This document shows positions 38,875-48,480 of a stretch of DNA of 64,000 bases, in pieces. The position numbers were made by a program, and so were the translations under genes. Where the stretch lies: positions 62,001 to 126,000 of the forward strand of contig NZ_BCTN01000004.1 of NCBI RefSeq assembly GCF_001571305.1, read 5' to 3'. The notes below the pieces were generated by a model. It worked only from the letters and a program-made list of their open reading frames with translations. It did not search any database and was not told where the DNA came from. The number at the start of each line of letters is the position of its first letter. Position 1 is the stretch's first letter. The stretch is from Erwinia persicina NBRC 102418 (lineage in GTDB: Bacteria; Pseudomonadota; Gammaproteobacteria; Enterobacterales; Enterobacteriaceae).

Positions 38875-39472
38875 TGAGCGCTCCCGGTGTTGCAGTAAGT
38901 GAGCAGCCTCATAGCTTTCGTCGCCTGACAGAGAAGGGAAAAACAAAGGGGAAGAAAGCTATAACGCAGCAAAGTCAGAATGGTCATGAACGGTAAATCT
39001 TATAACGTCTGTGACTTACACTCCTTTACAGTAGACAATATTCCAAAAAACTTCAAGTTAAGCGCAGCATTCGCTGCTTTGTCGCACAACCCCCGCTTTA
39101 CACGTTGTCATTATGATTTAATGCCAGACGGCACACTGCCCTCATCGGCCACCCGGCCCCGCAATGCATAAATTTATATAACAATTATCGTCAGCGTGAT
39201 ATTGACATAACGTGACAATAAACTGACGTTCGACGAGAATAACAGCAAAAAATCAGAACATGATATTTATCCCTCCAACGAAATAATCATTGATATGCCC
39301 GTCTCATGCTGTCACAAATCCGACTTAGCCTTCTGATTAACTGTCGATAACTGCTTATATCATTCAAAATATTTCATGCGATGAATGAATTCTATAATCA
39401 GTAAAATTATTTGTTGATTTTGCTCAGGTACCCGGTCAGTCTTACTGAAAATTCTCACAAGCGGATTTTCCT
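38875..39472. other. Intergenic region between proP and yceJ
   Basis: About 600 bp between divergent gene starts, AT-rich towards the right. I see no credible gene on either strand. It must hold both promoters. A TGTGA half-site at 39009-39013 followed by a weak partner is the only CRP-like match, and GCAGC/GCTGC forms a small hairpin near 39064. Nothing stronger can be supported by eye. Confidence 0.5.
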
Positions 39473-40027
39473 ATGCAGTTGAAAAATAGCGCCTCTCGTT
39501 ATGGCTCAGTGAGCATCCTTATGCACTGGCTGGTGGCGGCAACCGTTTATGGCATGTTTGCGCTTGGTCTGTGGATGGTCACGCAGGGCTATTACGACAC
39601 CTGGTACCACAAAGCCCCGGAGCTGCATAAAAGCATTGGGATGGTGCTGTTTGCCGTCATGCTGGTGCGCGTGGTGTGGCGATTTGTCTCCCCTCCGCCG
39701 AAGCCACTCGCCAGCTATACGCCACTGGTACGCTACAGCGCCGTCGCTGCCCACCTTCTGCTTTACGGCATCCTGTTTGCGATTTTAATCAGCGGCTATC
39801 TGATCTCGACGGCGGAAGGTAAGCCGATCGATGTCTTTGGCGTACTGCCGGTTCCGGCGGTATTTGCCGGGCTGGGTGAGCAGGCAGATCTGGCCGGCGA
39901 TATTCATCTCTGGCTGGCCTGGAGCGTGGTGATCCTTTCCGTGATCCATGGGCTGGCTGCACTGAAACACCACTTTATCGATCGCGATATCACGTTAAAA
40001 AGGATGCTGGGTCACCGCATCGATTAA
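39473..40027 (+). CDS. yceJ: Cytochrome b561 family protein YceJ
   Basis: Inner-membrane b-type cytochrome with four helices, thought to pass electrons from the quinone pool. 184 residues. Haem-ligand histidines are visible in MHWLVAA (helix 1), ELHKSIGM (helix 2), and [28 protein letters not shown] (helix 4). Adjacent to yceI with an 20-bp gap, the same pair as in E. coli; the two probably form an operon. Confidence 0.94.
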   Translation: MQLKNSASRYGSVSILMHWLVAATVYGMFALGLWMVTQGYYDTWYHKAPELHKSIGMVLFAVMLVRVVWRFVSPPPKPLASYTPLVRYSAVAAHLLLYGILFAILISGYLISTAEGKPIDVFGVLPVPAVFAGLGEQADLAGDIHLWLAWSVVILSVIHGLAALKHHFIDRDITLKRMLGHRID

Positions 40028-40047
40028 TCACAGAAATGGAGAACACC

Positions 40048-40623
40048 ATGCTGAAGAAAAGTATTCTGGGTTTGACTACTGCCGCACTGTTAATGACCGC
40101 CGGCACCGCCTCTGCCGCTGACTATAAAATTGATAAAGAAGGGCAGCACGCGTTTGTCCAGTTCCGTATCAAGCATCTGGGCTACAGCTGGCTGTACGGT
40201 ACCTTTAAAGATTTCGATGGCGCATTCACCTTTGACGAAGCCGATCCGGCTAAAGATAAAGTGAATGTCACCATCAAAACCGGCAGCGTGGATACCAACC
40301 ATGCCGAGCGTGACAAACACCTGCGCAGCGCGGACTTCCTGAATGCCAGCAAATTCCCGCAGGCGACCTTCGTCTCTACCGGCGTGGAAAAGCAGGGTGA
40401 CGGACTGACCGTTAACGGTAATCTGACGCTGAATGGCGTGACCAAACCGGTGAAGCTGGCGGCTAAGCTGACCGGCGAAGGGAAAGATCCGTGGGGTGGC
40501 TACCGTGCAGGCTTTGAAGCCACAGGTAACCTCGCACTGAAAGACTTTAATATTAAGTCTGATTTAGGCCCGGCCTCACAGGAAGTCGAACTGATGATTT
40601 CTGTTGAAGGTGTGCGTCAGTAA
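40048..40623 (+). CDS. yceI: Periplasmic YceI family protein
   Basis: Lipocalin-like periplasmic protein that binds long isoprenoids (polyisoprenoid-binding family); induced by high pH in E. coli. 191 residues from the ATG at 40048, with GGAGA just upstream; an in-frame ATG four codons earlier lies at the ribosome site and is rejected. Signal peptide [23 protein letters not shown] cut after Ala (20-residue core shown in part: [17 protein letters not shown]), then [13 protein letters not shown]. Family motifs [18 protein letters not shown] and [10 protein letters not shown]. Confidence 0.94.
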   Translation: MLKKSILGLTTAALLMTAGTASAADYKIDKEGQHAFVQFRIKHLGYSWLYGTFKDFDGAFTFDEADPAKDKVNVTIKTGSVDTNHAERDKHLRSADFLNASKFPQATFVSTGVEKQGDGLTVNGNLTLNGVTKPVKLAAKLTGEGKDPWGGYRAGFEATGNLALKDFNIKSDLGPASQEVELMISVEGVRQ

Positions 40624-40631
40624 ATGAATGT

Positions 40632-40661
40632 GGCGTCATCATCGTCCACGATGATGACGCC
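40632..40661. terminator. Perfect 14-bp hairpin between convergent yceI and trhO
   Basis: GGCGTCATCATCGT and ACGATGATGACGCC separated by CC, centred in the 45-bp gap between the two stops. There is no T-run on either side; it probably ends or protects both transcripts. Confidence 0.6.
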
Positions 40662-40668
40662 TGCACCG

Positions 40669-41721
40669 TTACTCTTCCGGCGAAGGGATGTGCATGGTGG
40701 TGCTCAACAGCCCACGGGATTTGTTAAAAATCTTATTGCCATTCTCACGCCCCGCACGTCGGGCGCGCTGCTCTTCGGGCGGTAACGCCAGCTCTTCCAT
40801 GCAGATCGGGCTACAGCAGTGGTTAAATTTGCTGGCGCAGCTCGGGCACTGAATAAACAGCAGGTGACAGCCGTCGTTCAGGCAGTTAACGTGAGTATCG
40901 CAGGGCTCGCCGCACTGATGGCAGTTGGCGATAACATCCTCAGAAATACGCTCCCCCATCCGCTCATCAAAGACAAAGTTTTTGCCTTTAAACCGCACCG
41001 GTAATCCCTGTTCACGGGCGCGACGGGCGTACTCAATGATGCCACCTTCAATATGGTACACGTTCTCGTAACCGTTATGCCGCATCCAGGCGCTGGCTTT
41101 TTCACAGCGGATCCCCCCGGTACAGTACATGACGATTTTTTTATCTTTATCCTGCTGCAGCATATCGACGGCCATGGGCAGCTGATCGCGGAACGTGTCC
41201 GCCGGGATCTCCAGCGCATTATCAAAATGCCCCACTTCGTACTCATAGTGGTTACGCATATCCACAAAGACCGCCTGCGGATCATCCAGCATGGCGTTCA
41301 CTTCCGCCGCCTTCAGATAGGCCCCGACATCGCTGGCATCGAAGCTGTCATCCGTAATGCCGTCAGCGACAATGCGGTCGCGCACTTTCAGACGCAGTAC
41401 CCAGAAGGATTTACCGTCGTCGTCCAGCGCAATGTTCATACGCAGGTTATCCAGCGCAGGATGGAAGGCATACAGCGCAGCTTTCATGGTCTCGTACTGG
41501 CTGGCCGGGACACTGACCTGGGCGTTAATGCCCTCTGCCGCCACATAAACGCGACCGAAGACTTTCAGCCGGGTCAGGGCAATATACAGGGCGTCGCGAA
41601 ACGCGCGGGGATCGTCAATAGTGAAGTACTTATAAAAAGAGACTGTAGTTCGCGGCTCGGTTTCGGCCATCATGCGCGCCTTCAGCTCTTCATTGGAGAC
41701 AAGGTTATGTAACACTGGCAT
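40669..41721 (-). CDS. trhO: tRNA U34 hydroxylase TrhO (YceA)
   Basis: Oxygen-dependent hydroxylation of U34 in tRNA, on the way to 5-(carboxy)methoxyuridine. 350 residues from ATG 41721 ([10 protein letters not shown]), identical in length to E. coli; the 33 codons open upstream are not conserved. A ferredoxin-like N-terminal domain is followed by a rhodanese domain with C200 in [10 protein letters not shown], and a Cys-rich C-terminal part ([26 protein letters not shown]). Confidence 0.95.
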   Translation of the reverse strand: MPVLHNLVSNEELKARMMAETEPRTTVSFYKYFTIDDPRAFRDALYIALTRLKVFGRVYVAAEGINAQVSVPASQYETMKAALYAFHPALDNLRMNIALDDDGKSFWVLRLKVRDRIVADGITDDSFDASDVGAYLKAAEVNAMLDDPQAVFVDMRNHYEYEVGHFDNALEIPADTFRDQLPMAVDMLQQDKDKKIVMYCTGGIRCEKASAWMRHNGYENVYHIEGGIIEYARRAREQGLPVRFKGKNFVFDERMGERISEDVIANCHQCGEPCDTHVNCLNDGCHLLFIQCPSCASKFNHCCSPICMEELALPPEEQRARRAGRENGNKIFNKSRGLLSTTMHIPSPEE

Positions 41722-41927
41722 GGTGTACGTTCCTGTATTCAAGGAGAGGAAAAAATTTTCGGCGCTATCATACCCGAGCCGCCACACCTTGTCCTTAGCC
41801 GAAAAAAGTTTTCTTCCCACGTCTGCCGCCGAAAACTTCGACTACACTAAGAAAAATGGCACAATAGGCCATAAATAAACTTTAAACTTCTTCATAATAG
41901 CCCCCTTTTTTTACGATCTGGAAACTC

Positions 41928-42848
41928 ATGACCCAGCTGCCTCAGTTCAATCGTGCATTGTTGCATCCCCGTTATTGGTTTACCTGGCTCGGTATTATCC
42001 TGCTTTACCTGCTGGTGCTGCTGCCCTACCCGGTGCTTTATTATATCGGCTGCGGCCTCGGAAGATTATCCATGCGTTTCCTGCGCAGCCGCGTCACCAT
42101 TGCCCGGCGTAACCTGGCGCTCTGTTTCCCTCAGATGCCTGCCGCCGAGCGTGAGGCGCTGGTCAGGCGCAACTTCGAATCGCTGGGTATGGGGCTGATT
42201 GAAACCGGCATGGCCTGGTTCTGGCCTGACTGGCGGATTAAAAAATGGTTCAGTGTCAGCGGGCTGGAGCATATCAGCCAGGCGGCGGCAGACGGGAAAG
42301 GAGTGCTGTTGATTGGTATCCATTTTCTCACCCTGGAGCTGGGTGCACGCATCTTCGGTATTCATAATCCCGGCATTGGCGTATACCGTCCCAATGATAA
42401 TGCCCTGCTCGACTGGCTGCAGACCTGGGGACGTATGCGTTCCAATAAAAGTATGCTCGACCGCAAAGATCTGAAAGGTATGATCCGCGCCCTGAAAAAG
42501 GGCGATATTATCTGGTACGCCCCGGACCACGACTACGGCCCAAAAAGCAGCGTCTTCGTGCCGCTGTTTGCCGTTGAACAGGCGGCGACCACCAAAGGCA
42601 GTTACCTTCTGATCCGCAGCGGTAACCCGGCGGTTATCCCTTTCGTGCCGCGCCGCCTGCCATCGGGTAAAGGGTATGAGATGGTGATCCTCCCTGAGCA
42701 GACCGGCATTCCACTGGACAGTGAAATCGCCACGGCAGCACATATGAATAAAATAATTGAACACGGCATCTTAATGGCACCCGATCAGTATATGTGGCTG
42801 CACCGCCGCTTTAAAACCCGCCCTGAGGGGCAGCCCTCTCTCTATTAA
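41928..42848 (+). CDS. lpxL: Lipid A lauroyltransferase LpxL (HtrB)
   Basis: Adds the laurate to Kdo2-lipid IVA at the inner membrane. 306 residues, identical in length to E. coli LpxL. One N-terminal membrane helix (about 18-40), the catalytic H132-x4-E137 motif (HFLTLE), and [20 protein letters not shown] near 203-222 (shown in part). C-terminal [13 protein letters not shown] is typical. Some relatives are LpxP (palmitoleoyl), but the HLLxPxxW start and locus favour LpxL. Confidence 0.93.
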   Translation: MTQLPQFNRALLHPRYWFTWLGIILLYLLVLLPYPVLYYIGCGLGRLSMRFLRSRVTIARRNLALCFPQMPAAEREALVRRNFESLGMGLIETGMAWFWPDWRIKKWFSVSGLEHISQAAADGKGVLLIGIHFLTLELGARIFGIHNPGIGVYRPNDNALLDWLQTWGRMRSNKSMLDRKDLKGMIRALKKGDIIWYAPDHDYGPKSSVFVPLFAVEQAATTKGSYLLIRSGNPAVIPFVPRRLPSGKGYEMVILPEQTGIPLDSEIATAAHMNKIIEHGILMAPDQYMWLHRRFKTRPEGQPSLY

Positions 42849-42856
42849 CGCCCTGC

Positions 42857-42879
42857 CAGGCCGGACCATCGGCCTGTTT
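42857..42879 (+). terminator. Hairpin after lpxL
   Basis: CAGGCCG/CGGCCTG 7-bp stem with a 6-base loop and only three T; a weak intrinsic terminator 8 bp after the stop. Confidence 0.5.
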
Positions 42880-42984
42880 CATTAATTGAAACGGTTTTTC
42901 ATTTTTTTGATCGCCCGCCGTTCAGTCGCCTGATATCAGCGTATACTGGTTTAGCTGATTGCTGATAAGGTTACTGTTTACTTT

Positions 42985-44220
42985 ATGTCTACCCCCGATG
43001 TCCCCGCTATCGCCATCCACTGGCAACGAAATCTGTTCGTCACCTGGATAGGGTGTTTTCTGACCGGCGCAGGCTTCAGTCTGGTTATGCCCTTTCTGCC
43101 GCTTTACGTTGAGCAACTGGGCATCACCGACCCGCAGGCCCTGAATCTCTGGTCGGGTCTGGTGTTCAGCATCACGTTCCTTTTTTCGGCTATTGCCTCA
43201 CCCTTCTGGGGGGGACTGGCGGATCGTAAGGGACGAAAAATCATGCTGCTGCGCTCGGCACTGGGCATGGCTATCGTGATGATGCTGATGGGCATGGCGA
43301 CCTCGATCTGGCAGTTTCTGGCGTTACGCGCCCTGCTCGGTCTGCTCGGCGGATTTGTCCCCAATGCCAATGCCCTGATCGCCACACAGGTTCCGCGCGG
43401 TAAGACCGGCTGGGCGCTGGGCTGGCTCTCCACCGGGGCCGTTAGCGGCGCGCTGATTGGCCCGCTGATCGGCGGCCTGCTGGCCGACAGCTTTGGCCTG
43501 CGTCCGGTATTCTTTATTACCGCTGCAGTGCTGTTTACCTGTTTTCTGATGACGCTGTTTTGCGTGCGTGAGAGTTTTATCCCGGTGCAGAAAAAAGACA
43601 TGCTGCACGCCCGCGAGGTGCTGACCTCGCTGAAAAATCCCCGTCTGGTACTGGCGCTGTTTGTCACTACGCTGATTATTCAGGTCGCCACCGGATCTAT
43701 TGCACCGATCCTGACGCTTTACGTCCGCGAGCTGGCGGGCAACGTCGCTAATCTGGCATTTATCAGCGGGATGATCGCCTCAGTACCGGGAGTGGCAGCT
43801 CTGATGAGTGCGCCGCGCCTCGGCAGACTGGGCGACCGGATCGGGCCGGAGCGCATTCTGATCACTATGCTGATGCTCTCCGTGCTGTTGCTGATCCCGA
43901 TGGCCTTTGTGCAGAACACCTGGCAACTGGGCATGCTGCGCTTCCTGCTCGGGGCGGCCGACGGTGCGCTGCTGCCGGCAGTGCAGTCCCTGCTGCTGTA
44001 TAACGCCAGCAATCAGGTTGCCGGCCGCGTTTTCAGCTATAACCAGTCGTTCCGCGATATCGGTAACGTGACCGGCCCGCTGATGGGGGCCGCCGTGTCA
44101 GCACATTTTGGCTTCCGAGCGGTGTTTATCGTCACAGCCTGCATCGTCCTGTTTAACGTGCTGTACACCTGGATTACGCTGCGCCGGCGCAGTGAACGCA
44201 TGGTGGTACGCGAGGAATAG
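42985..44220 (+). CDS. mdtG: Multidrug efflux MFS transporter MdtG
   Basis: Twelve-helix drug:H+ antiporter of the DHA1 group; E. coli MdtG (YceE) gives resistance to fosfomycin and deoxycholate when raised. 411 residues. Conserved loop [19 protein letters not shown] (about 75-93) and motif C-like segment [18 protein letters not shown] in helix 5. Next to lpxL here as in E. coli. Convergent with the DeoR-type regulator, with a gap of only 5 bp. Confidence 0.93.
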   Translation: MSTPDVPAIAIHWQRNLFVTWIGCFLTGAGFSLVMPFLPLYVEQLGITDPQALNLWSGLVFSITFLFSAIASPFWGGLADRKGRKIMLLRSALGMAIVMMLMGMATSIWQFLALRALLGLLGGFVPNANALIATQVPRGKTGWALGWLSTGAVSGALIGPLIGGLLADSFGLRPVFFITAAVLFTCFLMTLFCVRESFIPVQKKDMLHAREVLTSLKNPRLVLALFVTTLIIQVATGSIAPILTLYVRELAGNVANLAFISGMIASVPGVAALMSAPRLGRLGDRIGPERILITMLMLSVLLLIPMAFVQNTWQLGMLRFLLGAADGALLPAVQSLLLYNASNQVAGRVFSYNQSFRDIGNVTGPLMGAAVSAHFGFRAVFIVTACIVLFNVLYTWITLRRRSERMVVREE

Positions 44221-44225
44221 CCCGG

Positions 44226-44975
44226 TCAGACCAGACCGATCTGCAACTGATGCAGCCGCTGGCACATCTCTTCATCGGGCCACTCATCGACCACCAGCGT
44301 GCTGGCCAGCGACAGGTCGCCAATGGCGAACGCCGAGGCGGAGTTAAGCTTTTCCTGCGACACCAGCACCACCGTCTCTGCTGCCCGTTCTGCCAGCGCC
44401 CGTTTGACGCACGCTTCCTCATAGTTGCCGGTGGTCAGCCCGGCGCTTCGGTGTACCCCGGTCACCCCCATAAAGAACAGATCGGCATTGATACGGCGGA
44501 TCCCCTCGATCATCGCCGCTCCGGTGGTCACCACAGAATGCTTATACAGCTGACCGCCGATAATAATCACCTCGATCAGCGGATAGTCCACCAGCCCCAC
44601 CGCCACGCCCGGACTGTGCGTCACGACCGTAAAAGCAAAATCGGTAGGCAGCCGCCGGATCATCTCTGCTGTGGTGGTGCCGCCGTCAATCATCACCACC
44701 TGACCCGGCTGGATCAGCCCGACGGCTTTCTCCGCGACGCGCCGTTTAGAGTCCATCTGCACGCTTTTGCGTGTTTCAAACGGTGCGATGGCGGCCGAAA
44801 CCGGCAGCGCACCGCCATGAACCCGTTGCAGTAACCCCTCGGCGGCTAACTCCCTTAAATCCCGACGGATAGAGTCTTCTGATACGGCAAAATGCAGGCT
44901 CAGTTCCCGCGAAAGCACCTGCTTCTCACGGTCGAGCATGGCCAGAATCTGCTGTTTGCGCTGGCTGGAAAGCAC
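44226..44975 (-). CDS. DeoR/GlpR family transcriptional regulator
   Basis: Probable repressor controlled by a sugar phosphate. I start at the GTG at 44975, directly after GGGGGTAAG, giving 249 residues; 15 codons upstream are open. N-terminal DeoR helix-turn-helix (SQRKQQILAMLDREKQV, with SEDSIRRDLRELAAEGLLQRVHGG), then the sugar-isomerase-like effector domain with DGGTTTAEMIRRL, GGQLYKHSVVT and VKRALAERAAETVVLVSQEK. Divergent from the NUDIX-DUF4406 pair, 83 bp away, so it is the likely local regulator of that operon. Its ligand is unknown. Confidence 0.88.
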   Translation of the reverse strand: MLSSQRKQQILAMLDREKQVLSRELSLHFAVSEDSIRRDLRELAAEGLLQRVHGGALPVSAAIAPFETRKSVQMDSKRRVAEKAVGLIQPGQVVMIDGGTTTAEMIRRLPTDFAFTVVTHSPGVAVGLVDYPLIEVIIIGGQLYKHSVVTTGAAMIEGIRRINADLFFMGVTGVHRSAGLTTGNYEEACVKRALAERAAETVVLVSQEKLNSASAFAIGDLSLASTLVVDEWPDEEMCQRLHQLQIGLV

Positions 44976-45058
44976 CCTTACCCCCTTCACGATTGATCTT
45001 GATATTGCACGATTATGCATGCTAGCGTGTTGTCTGTCACTTCATTAAGGGCACAAAC

Positions 45059-45655
45059 ATGCAAAACATGCAGGAACGCGTACGCAACATCCGAGAGCAG
45101 CTGCTGTCGGATAACTGGTTCACCCTGAAAAAATACACCTTTGAACTGCTGCGCCGCGACGGCAGCTGGCAGGAACAGAACCGGGAAGCTTACGATCGCG
45201 GTAACGGTGCCGTGGTGCTGTTGTACCATAAAGCCCGCAAAACCGTGGTACTGACCCGCCAGTTCCGCTTCCCCGTTTTCGTGAATGGCCACAGCGGTTT
45301 CCTGATTGAGGCCACGGCGGGACTACTGGATAACGCCTCACCGGAGGCACGCATTATTGCCGAGGCCGAAGAAGAAACCGGCTTTCGCATCACGCAGATT
45401 GAAAAAGTCTTCGAATCCTATATGAGCCCCGGTTCAGTGACAGAAAAACTCTTTTTCTTTATTGCTGAATATTCCGACGACGATCGTCAGGGCACCGGCG
45501 GTGGCGTGGCAGAGGAAGGCGAGGATATTGAGGTACTGGAGTGGCCATTCGAACGCGCGCTGCAGGCAATACGTGACGGCGAAATTATGGATGCCAAAAC
45601 TATCATGCTGATCCAGCATCTTGCTCTCAGTCGTGTTTTTCAGGAGATACCATGA
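45059..45655 (+). CDS. NUDIX hydrolase, NudK-like
   Basis: Related to E. coli NudK (GDP-mannose pyrophosphatase) and ADP-sugar hydrolases. 198 residues. The box region TAGLLDNASPEARIIAEAEEETGF (about 95-118, quoted in part: AEAEEETGF) keeps the two metal-binding Glu positions of NudK (AE and EE) although the first canonical Glu is Ala, as NudK itself is also atypical there. Conserved RQFRFPVF, FESYMSPGSVTEKL and the loop GGGVAEEGEDIEVLE match the NudK subgroup. Its stop overlaps the next start (ATGA). The substrate is not certain; genomic neighbours differ from nudK of E. coli. Confidence 0.85.
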   Translation: MQNMQERVRNIREQLLSDNWFTLKKYTFELLRRDGSWQEQNREAYDRGNGAVVLLYHKARKTVVLTRQFRFPVFVNGHSGFLIEATAGLLDNASPEARIIAEAEEETGFRITQIEKVFESYMSPGSVTEKLFFFIAEYSDDDRQGTGGGVAEEGEDIEVLEWPFERALQAIRDGEIMDAKTIMLIQHLALSRVFQEIP

Positions 45656-46014
45656 AATCATTGCAAATTTTAGTGGCAGGTCCGGTTCGCAGCGGCACCG
45701 GTGATCGGGAAGACTTGATCCATGCCAACCTTGAACGCATGGAACAGACAGCGTTAGCCCTTTACCAGAAAGGGCATATTCCACTGATTGGCGAGTGGCT
45801 GGCGTTTCCACTGGCGCGGATTGCCGGGTCGCAGAAAATTGGCGATGCGATCAGTGAAGCGTATTTATATCCGGTCGCACACCGTTTAATCGGCCACTGT
45901 GACGCCATTCTGCGTTTACCGGGCGAGTCGCGCGGAGCAGATAACGATGTGCGCATTGGCCGTGAACTGGGGCTGACGATTTATCAGCATCTGGATGAGG
46001 TGCCTCAGTGCTGA
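45652..46014 (+). CDS. DUF4406 / nucleoside 2-deoxyribosyltransferase-like protein
   Basis: Small Rossmann-like protein of 120 residues. N-terminal ILVAGPVRSGTGDRE, central HIPLIGEWLAFPL, and C-terminal CDAILRLPGESRGADNDVRIGRELG resemble nucleoside 2-deoxyribosyltransferases and DUF4406 proteins. Translationally coupled to the NUDIX gene by a four-base overlap and divergent from a DeoR regulator. A role in nucleotide or nucleotide-sugar turnover is inferred from fold and partner; no enzyme activity can be assigned. A short GGGGCC/GGCCCC hairpin (46023-46038) follows. Confidence 0.78.
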   Translation: MKSLQILVAGPVRSGTGDREDLIHANLERMEQTALALYQKGHIPLIGEWLAFPLARIAGSQKIGDAISEAYLYPVAHRLIGHCDAILRLPGESRGADNDVRIGRELGLTIYQHLDEVPQC

Positions 46015-46044
46015 CCTGAAGCGGGGCCGGATGGCCCCCTGTCA

Positions 46045-47376
46045 TCAGAAGCTGATATCTGCCGCGATACCGCCGACCAGGGCATCATTCACCTGGCGTA
46101 CGCCGCCCGGTTTAGTGATCACCTGTAAGTTTGGCCGCACGTTCAGCCAGCGGGTAGCCTTCACATTATAATAGACCTCATAGTTCCACTCTGATCCCTG
46201 CTGCAACGGCAGGTAAGCCGGGTCGTTGTAGTCGCTGACGCCCCGGTCCTCATTCTGCTGATTGCGCATTTTGGTGTAGTCGTTGTTGACGTGAATACGC
46301 GCCATGCCGACACCCACTTCATCGCCCGGGCGAGCATCAAACGGCCCTTTCCACGCCAGCGCCAGCGACTGATAATTGTCCATGCGCGCAGTACGATGGT
46401 CGTTCATCACATACTGGAAGCTGACGCTAAGCCCCCGGCTTTTGTCCCCGGCCATGGCAAAAAGCTGCTGCTCGGCCAGCAGATAGCCGCCGTAAGCCTT
46501 TCTGGTTTTACCATAGCCGCCATCATGCCAGGTGTGAAAGTCGCCGCCTTTGGTTGAGCTGTAAAACATGCCCAGCCGGTAGTTACCGGGCAGTTTCTGC
46601 TGGCCCAGCTGTGGCGTCCAGCCCAGCTCTACCGGAACCAGATTCCCTTCGCCGTGGCCCATATCAAAGCGGAAACCGTTCGCTTTGGTGTCGTTCGCCT
46701 TGTTCTGGTTATACACGCCGACCTGGAAATAGACGTCATCAGGCAGATTCAGCTTTACCCTGCCGCCCCACTGAGAAATCGGGGCGTTAAACCAGCGGTC
46801 GTTGCGCCAGTGGCCCGGCTGGCCATTACCCATCGCCCAGTTCTGGAACATCCCGACGCGGGCGGTATCGAAATCTTCATTGGTCGTTACCCGGCCCAGT
46901 TTGACCTCCAGCCAGTTATTCAGCAGCTTCTGGTTTAACCAGAACTGGGTGAGGCGCAGATAGTCACCGCGTGCCGAAATGCCCTGCACGTTCGACAGGC
47001 CCCCCGTGCGGGGATCGTTGATATAGGGCGTGAGGTCCTGACCGTTACGGTTGGTCAGGGTGACCTGGAACTGACCGCCCTGCCAGTTCAGTAATTTTTC
47101 CAGATCCAGCTTGCTGCCAAACGTCCACTGGTCAGCGTAACGCATGGTGGTACTGGTACGGTAGCCGCCCGCGAGATTGGCCGCCGACTGCGTGGTGTAG
47201 CCCACCTGGAAGTCAACGCCTTCGTCAGCAAGATGTTTGCGATAGCCCGCCCAGTCACCCAGCAGCCAGGGGGAGTCGGGGTCAAACGGGGCCACGCTGG
47301 CGAATGCCGGGGCTGCCAGCATAAGGATGCTGAAAGAAAGCCCGGTAACGCTCGTTCTGAAAGAGGGTTTGCGCAT
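46045..47376 (-). CDS. OprB-family carbohydrate-selective porin
   Basis: Outer-membrane beta-barrel of about 16 strands used for sugar diffusion. 443 residues with a Sec signal peptide (about 1-26, ending APAFA), the N-terminal WLLGDWAGYRKHLADEGV (typical GDWGGxRxxLxxxGI form of OprB), and a C-terminal Phe (IAADISF) as required for barrel insertion. Aromatic, alternating strands throughout. It stands alone on the minus strand; no sugar operon is next to it, so the substrate cannot be told. Confidence 0.9.
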   Translation of the reverse strand: MRKPSFRTSVTGLSFSILMLAAPAFASVAPFDPDSPWLLGDWAGYRKHLADEGVDFQVGYTTQSAANLAGGYRTSTTMRYADQWTFGSKLDLEKLLNWQGGQFQVTLTNRNGQDLTPYINDPRTGGLSNVQGISARGDYLRLTQFWLNQKLLNNWLEVKLGRVTTNEDFDTARVGMFQNWAMGNGQPGHWRNDRWFNAPISQWGGRVKLNLPDDVYFQVGVYNQNKANDTKANGFRFDMGHGEGNLVPVELGWTPQLGQQKLPGNYRLGMFYSSTKGGDFHTWHDGGYGKTRKAYGGYLLAEQQLFAMAGDKSRGLSVSFQYVMNDHRTARMDNYQSLALAWKGPFDARPGDEVGVGMARIHVNNDYTKMRNQQNEDRGVSDYNDPAYLPLQQGSEWNYEVYYNVKATRWLNVRPNLQVITKPGGVRQVNDALVGGIAADISF

Positions 47377-47744
47377 CTGTCTTATTTTTCCTTATCACTG
47401 ATCCTGAAACAGGGGGTGAACAGCCCGGCCGTGGCCGGCGCTGGGGCAGATCATTTGCCCGGCGCTAATTAACCATATTCCTGAAATGCAGCCTTACTGA
47501 AAACGTGCGAAAGATACCGCTATAGCACGCCGGTGAAAGCGGGTAACGATATGAGAGGGGACACTGTTAGCGGGTTTGTTATTTTCATTGATGCAATCTC
47601 CCCGCATTCACTCATACAGATCCCCGCACGCTTATCGTTCTGTCAGCACCGGTTAATATCCCCCGAATATCTTTTCTGGCATCGGGAGCGTTCCGCAGGC
47701 AAAATCCGCTTCAGAACGTTATTTGCTTATTGGGATTAAGGTTT
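47377..47744. other. Intergenic region between oprB-type porin and kptA
   Basis: About 370 bp between divergent starts. A GGCCGTGGCCGG palindromic segment near 47430 is the only clear structure. No convincing gene or operator is seen; both promoters must lie here. Confidence 0.45.
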
Positions 47745-48287
47745 ATGAGTCAGTCTCTTTCAGACGTCAGTAAATTTTTGAGCTACGTATTACGCCACCA
47801 GCCTGAAGCCATTGGCTTAACTTTAGACAGCGAAGGCTGGGCAGATATCGATACGCTGATTGCCTGTGCAAAAAATGACAGTAAAAGCCTCGCTCGAGAG
47901 ACTATTCTGTCCATTGTTGAAAGCAGTGATAAGAAACGATTTTCACTCTCAGAAGATGGATTGAAGATCCGAGCCGTGCAGGGACATTCATCACAGCAGG
48001 TTGATATCAATTATCAGGAAAGCACGCCTCCTGACGTTTTATACCACGGCACGGCCACACGGTTTCTTGAGTCGATACTGATCCAGGGATTAATCTCTGG
48101 ATCGCGCCAGTATGTACATTTATCTGCGGATGAAGCGACCGCCAACAGCGTCGGACAACGACACGGGAAGCCCACTGTGCTGAAAATCGATGCGCTGGCA
48201 ATGCATAAGCAGGGTATGAAATTTTATCAGGCTGATAACGGGGTCTGGCTGACGAAAGCGGTAGCCAGCACGTTTATTATTCAGTGA
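47745..48287 (+). CDS. kptA: RNA 2'-phosphotransferase KptA/Tpt1
   Basis: Transfers a 2'-phosphate from RNA to NAD+, forming ADP-ribose 1'',2''-cyclic phosphate; in bacteria the natural substrate is unclear. 180 residues from ATG 47745 with AAGG close upstream (a TTG five codons earlier is an alternative). Family motifs: FLSYVLRHQPEAIGL (catalytic Arg/His), LDSEGWADID, IRAVQGHSS, LYHGT and YVHLSAD. All positions of the R-H-R-R type active site seem present. It borders the gene debris described below and looks like accessory cargo. Confidence 0.92.
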   Translation: MSQSLSDVSKFLSYVLRHQPEAIGLTLDSEGWADIDTLIACAKNDSKSLARETILSIVESSDKKRFSLSEDGLKIRAVQGHSSQQVDINYQESTPPDVLYHGTATRFLESILIQGLISGSRQYVHLSADEATANSVGQRHGKPTVLKIDALAMHKQGMKFYQADNGVWLTKAVASTFIIQ

Positions 48288-48291
48288 AATT

Positions 48292-48480
48292 TTAAATTTC
48301 GATAACATTTTTGAATGCCCGGTTCTTAAAACCAAGGTCGGAAAAGGTCTGTTTGATGCGTGGTTTCTCGTCCTCCAGATCTTTTAGATCAGATGCCACT
48401 GTAAGTATCCCCGCACTCAATCCACCATACGTCATATCCGTCTCCCCCGCTTCGTTCTTAACTACGGAGCAGGTCAGCAA
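48292..48480 (-). CDS. Small ORF or gene remnant, unknown
   Basis: 62 codons ending FKNVIEI, starting at best with TTG 48480 or ATG 48435 (MTYGGLSAGILTVASD, 47 codons). The sequence is protein-like (amphipathic, acidic DLKDLEDEKPRI, then TFSDLGFKNRAF) with no odd residues, but it has no clear ribosome site at the TTG and begins where the transposase scrap on the other strand starts. It may be the 3' end of a gene cut by that insertion, for example an orphan immunity gene. I do not recognise the family. Confidence 0.35.
   Translation of the reverse strand: MLTCSVVKNEAGETDMTYGGLSAGILTVASDLKDLEDEKPRIKQTFSDLGFKNRAFKNVIEI

Noticed and set aside
39009-39025. CRP-like site TGTGA in the proP upstream region
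   Set aside because: Only one half matches; too weak to call an operator.
38980-39171. 63-codon plus-strand frame between proP and yceJ
   Set aside because: No protein-like pattern and no initiation signal; lies in the shared promoter region.
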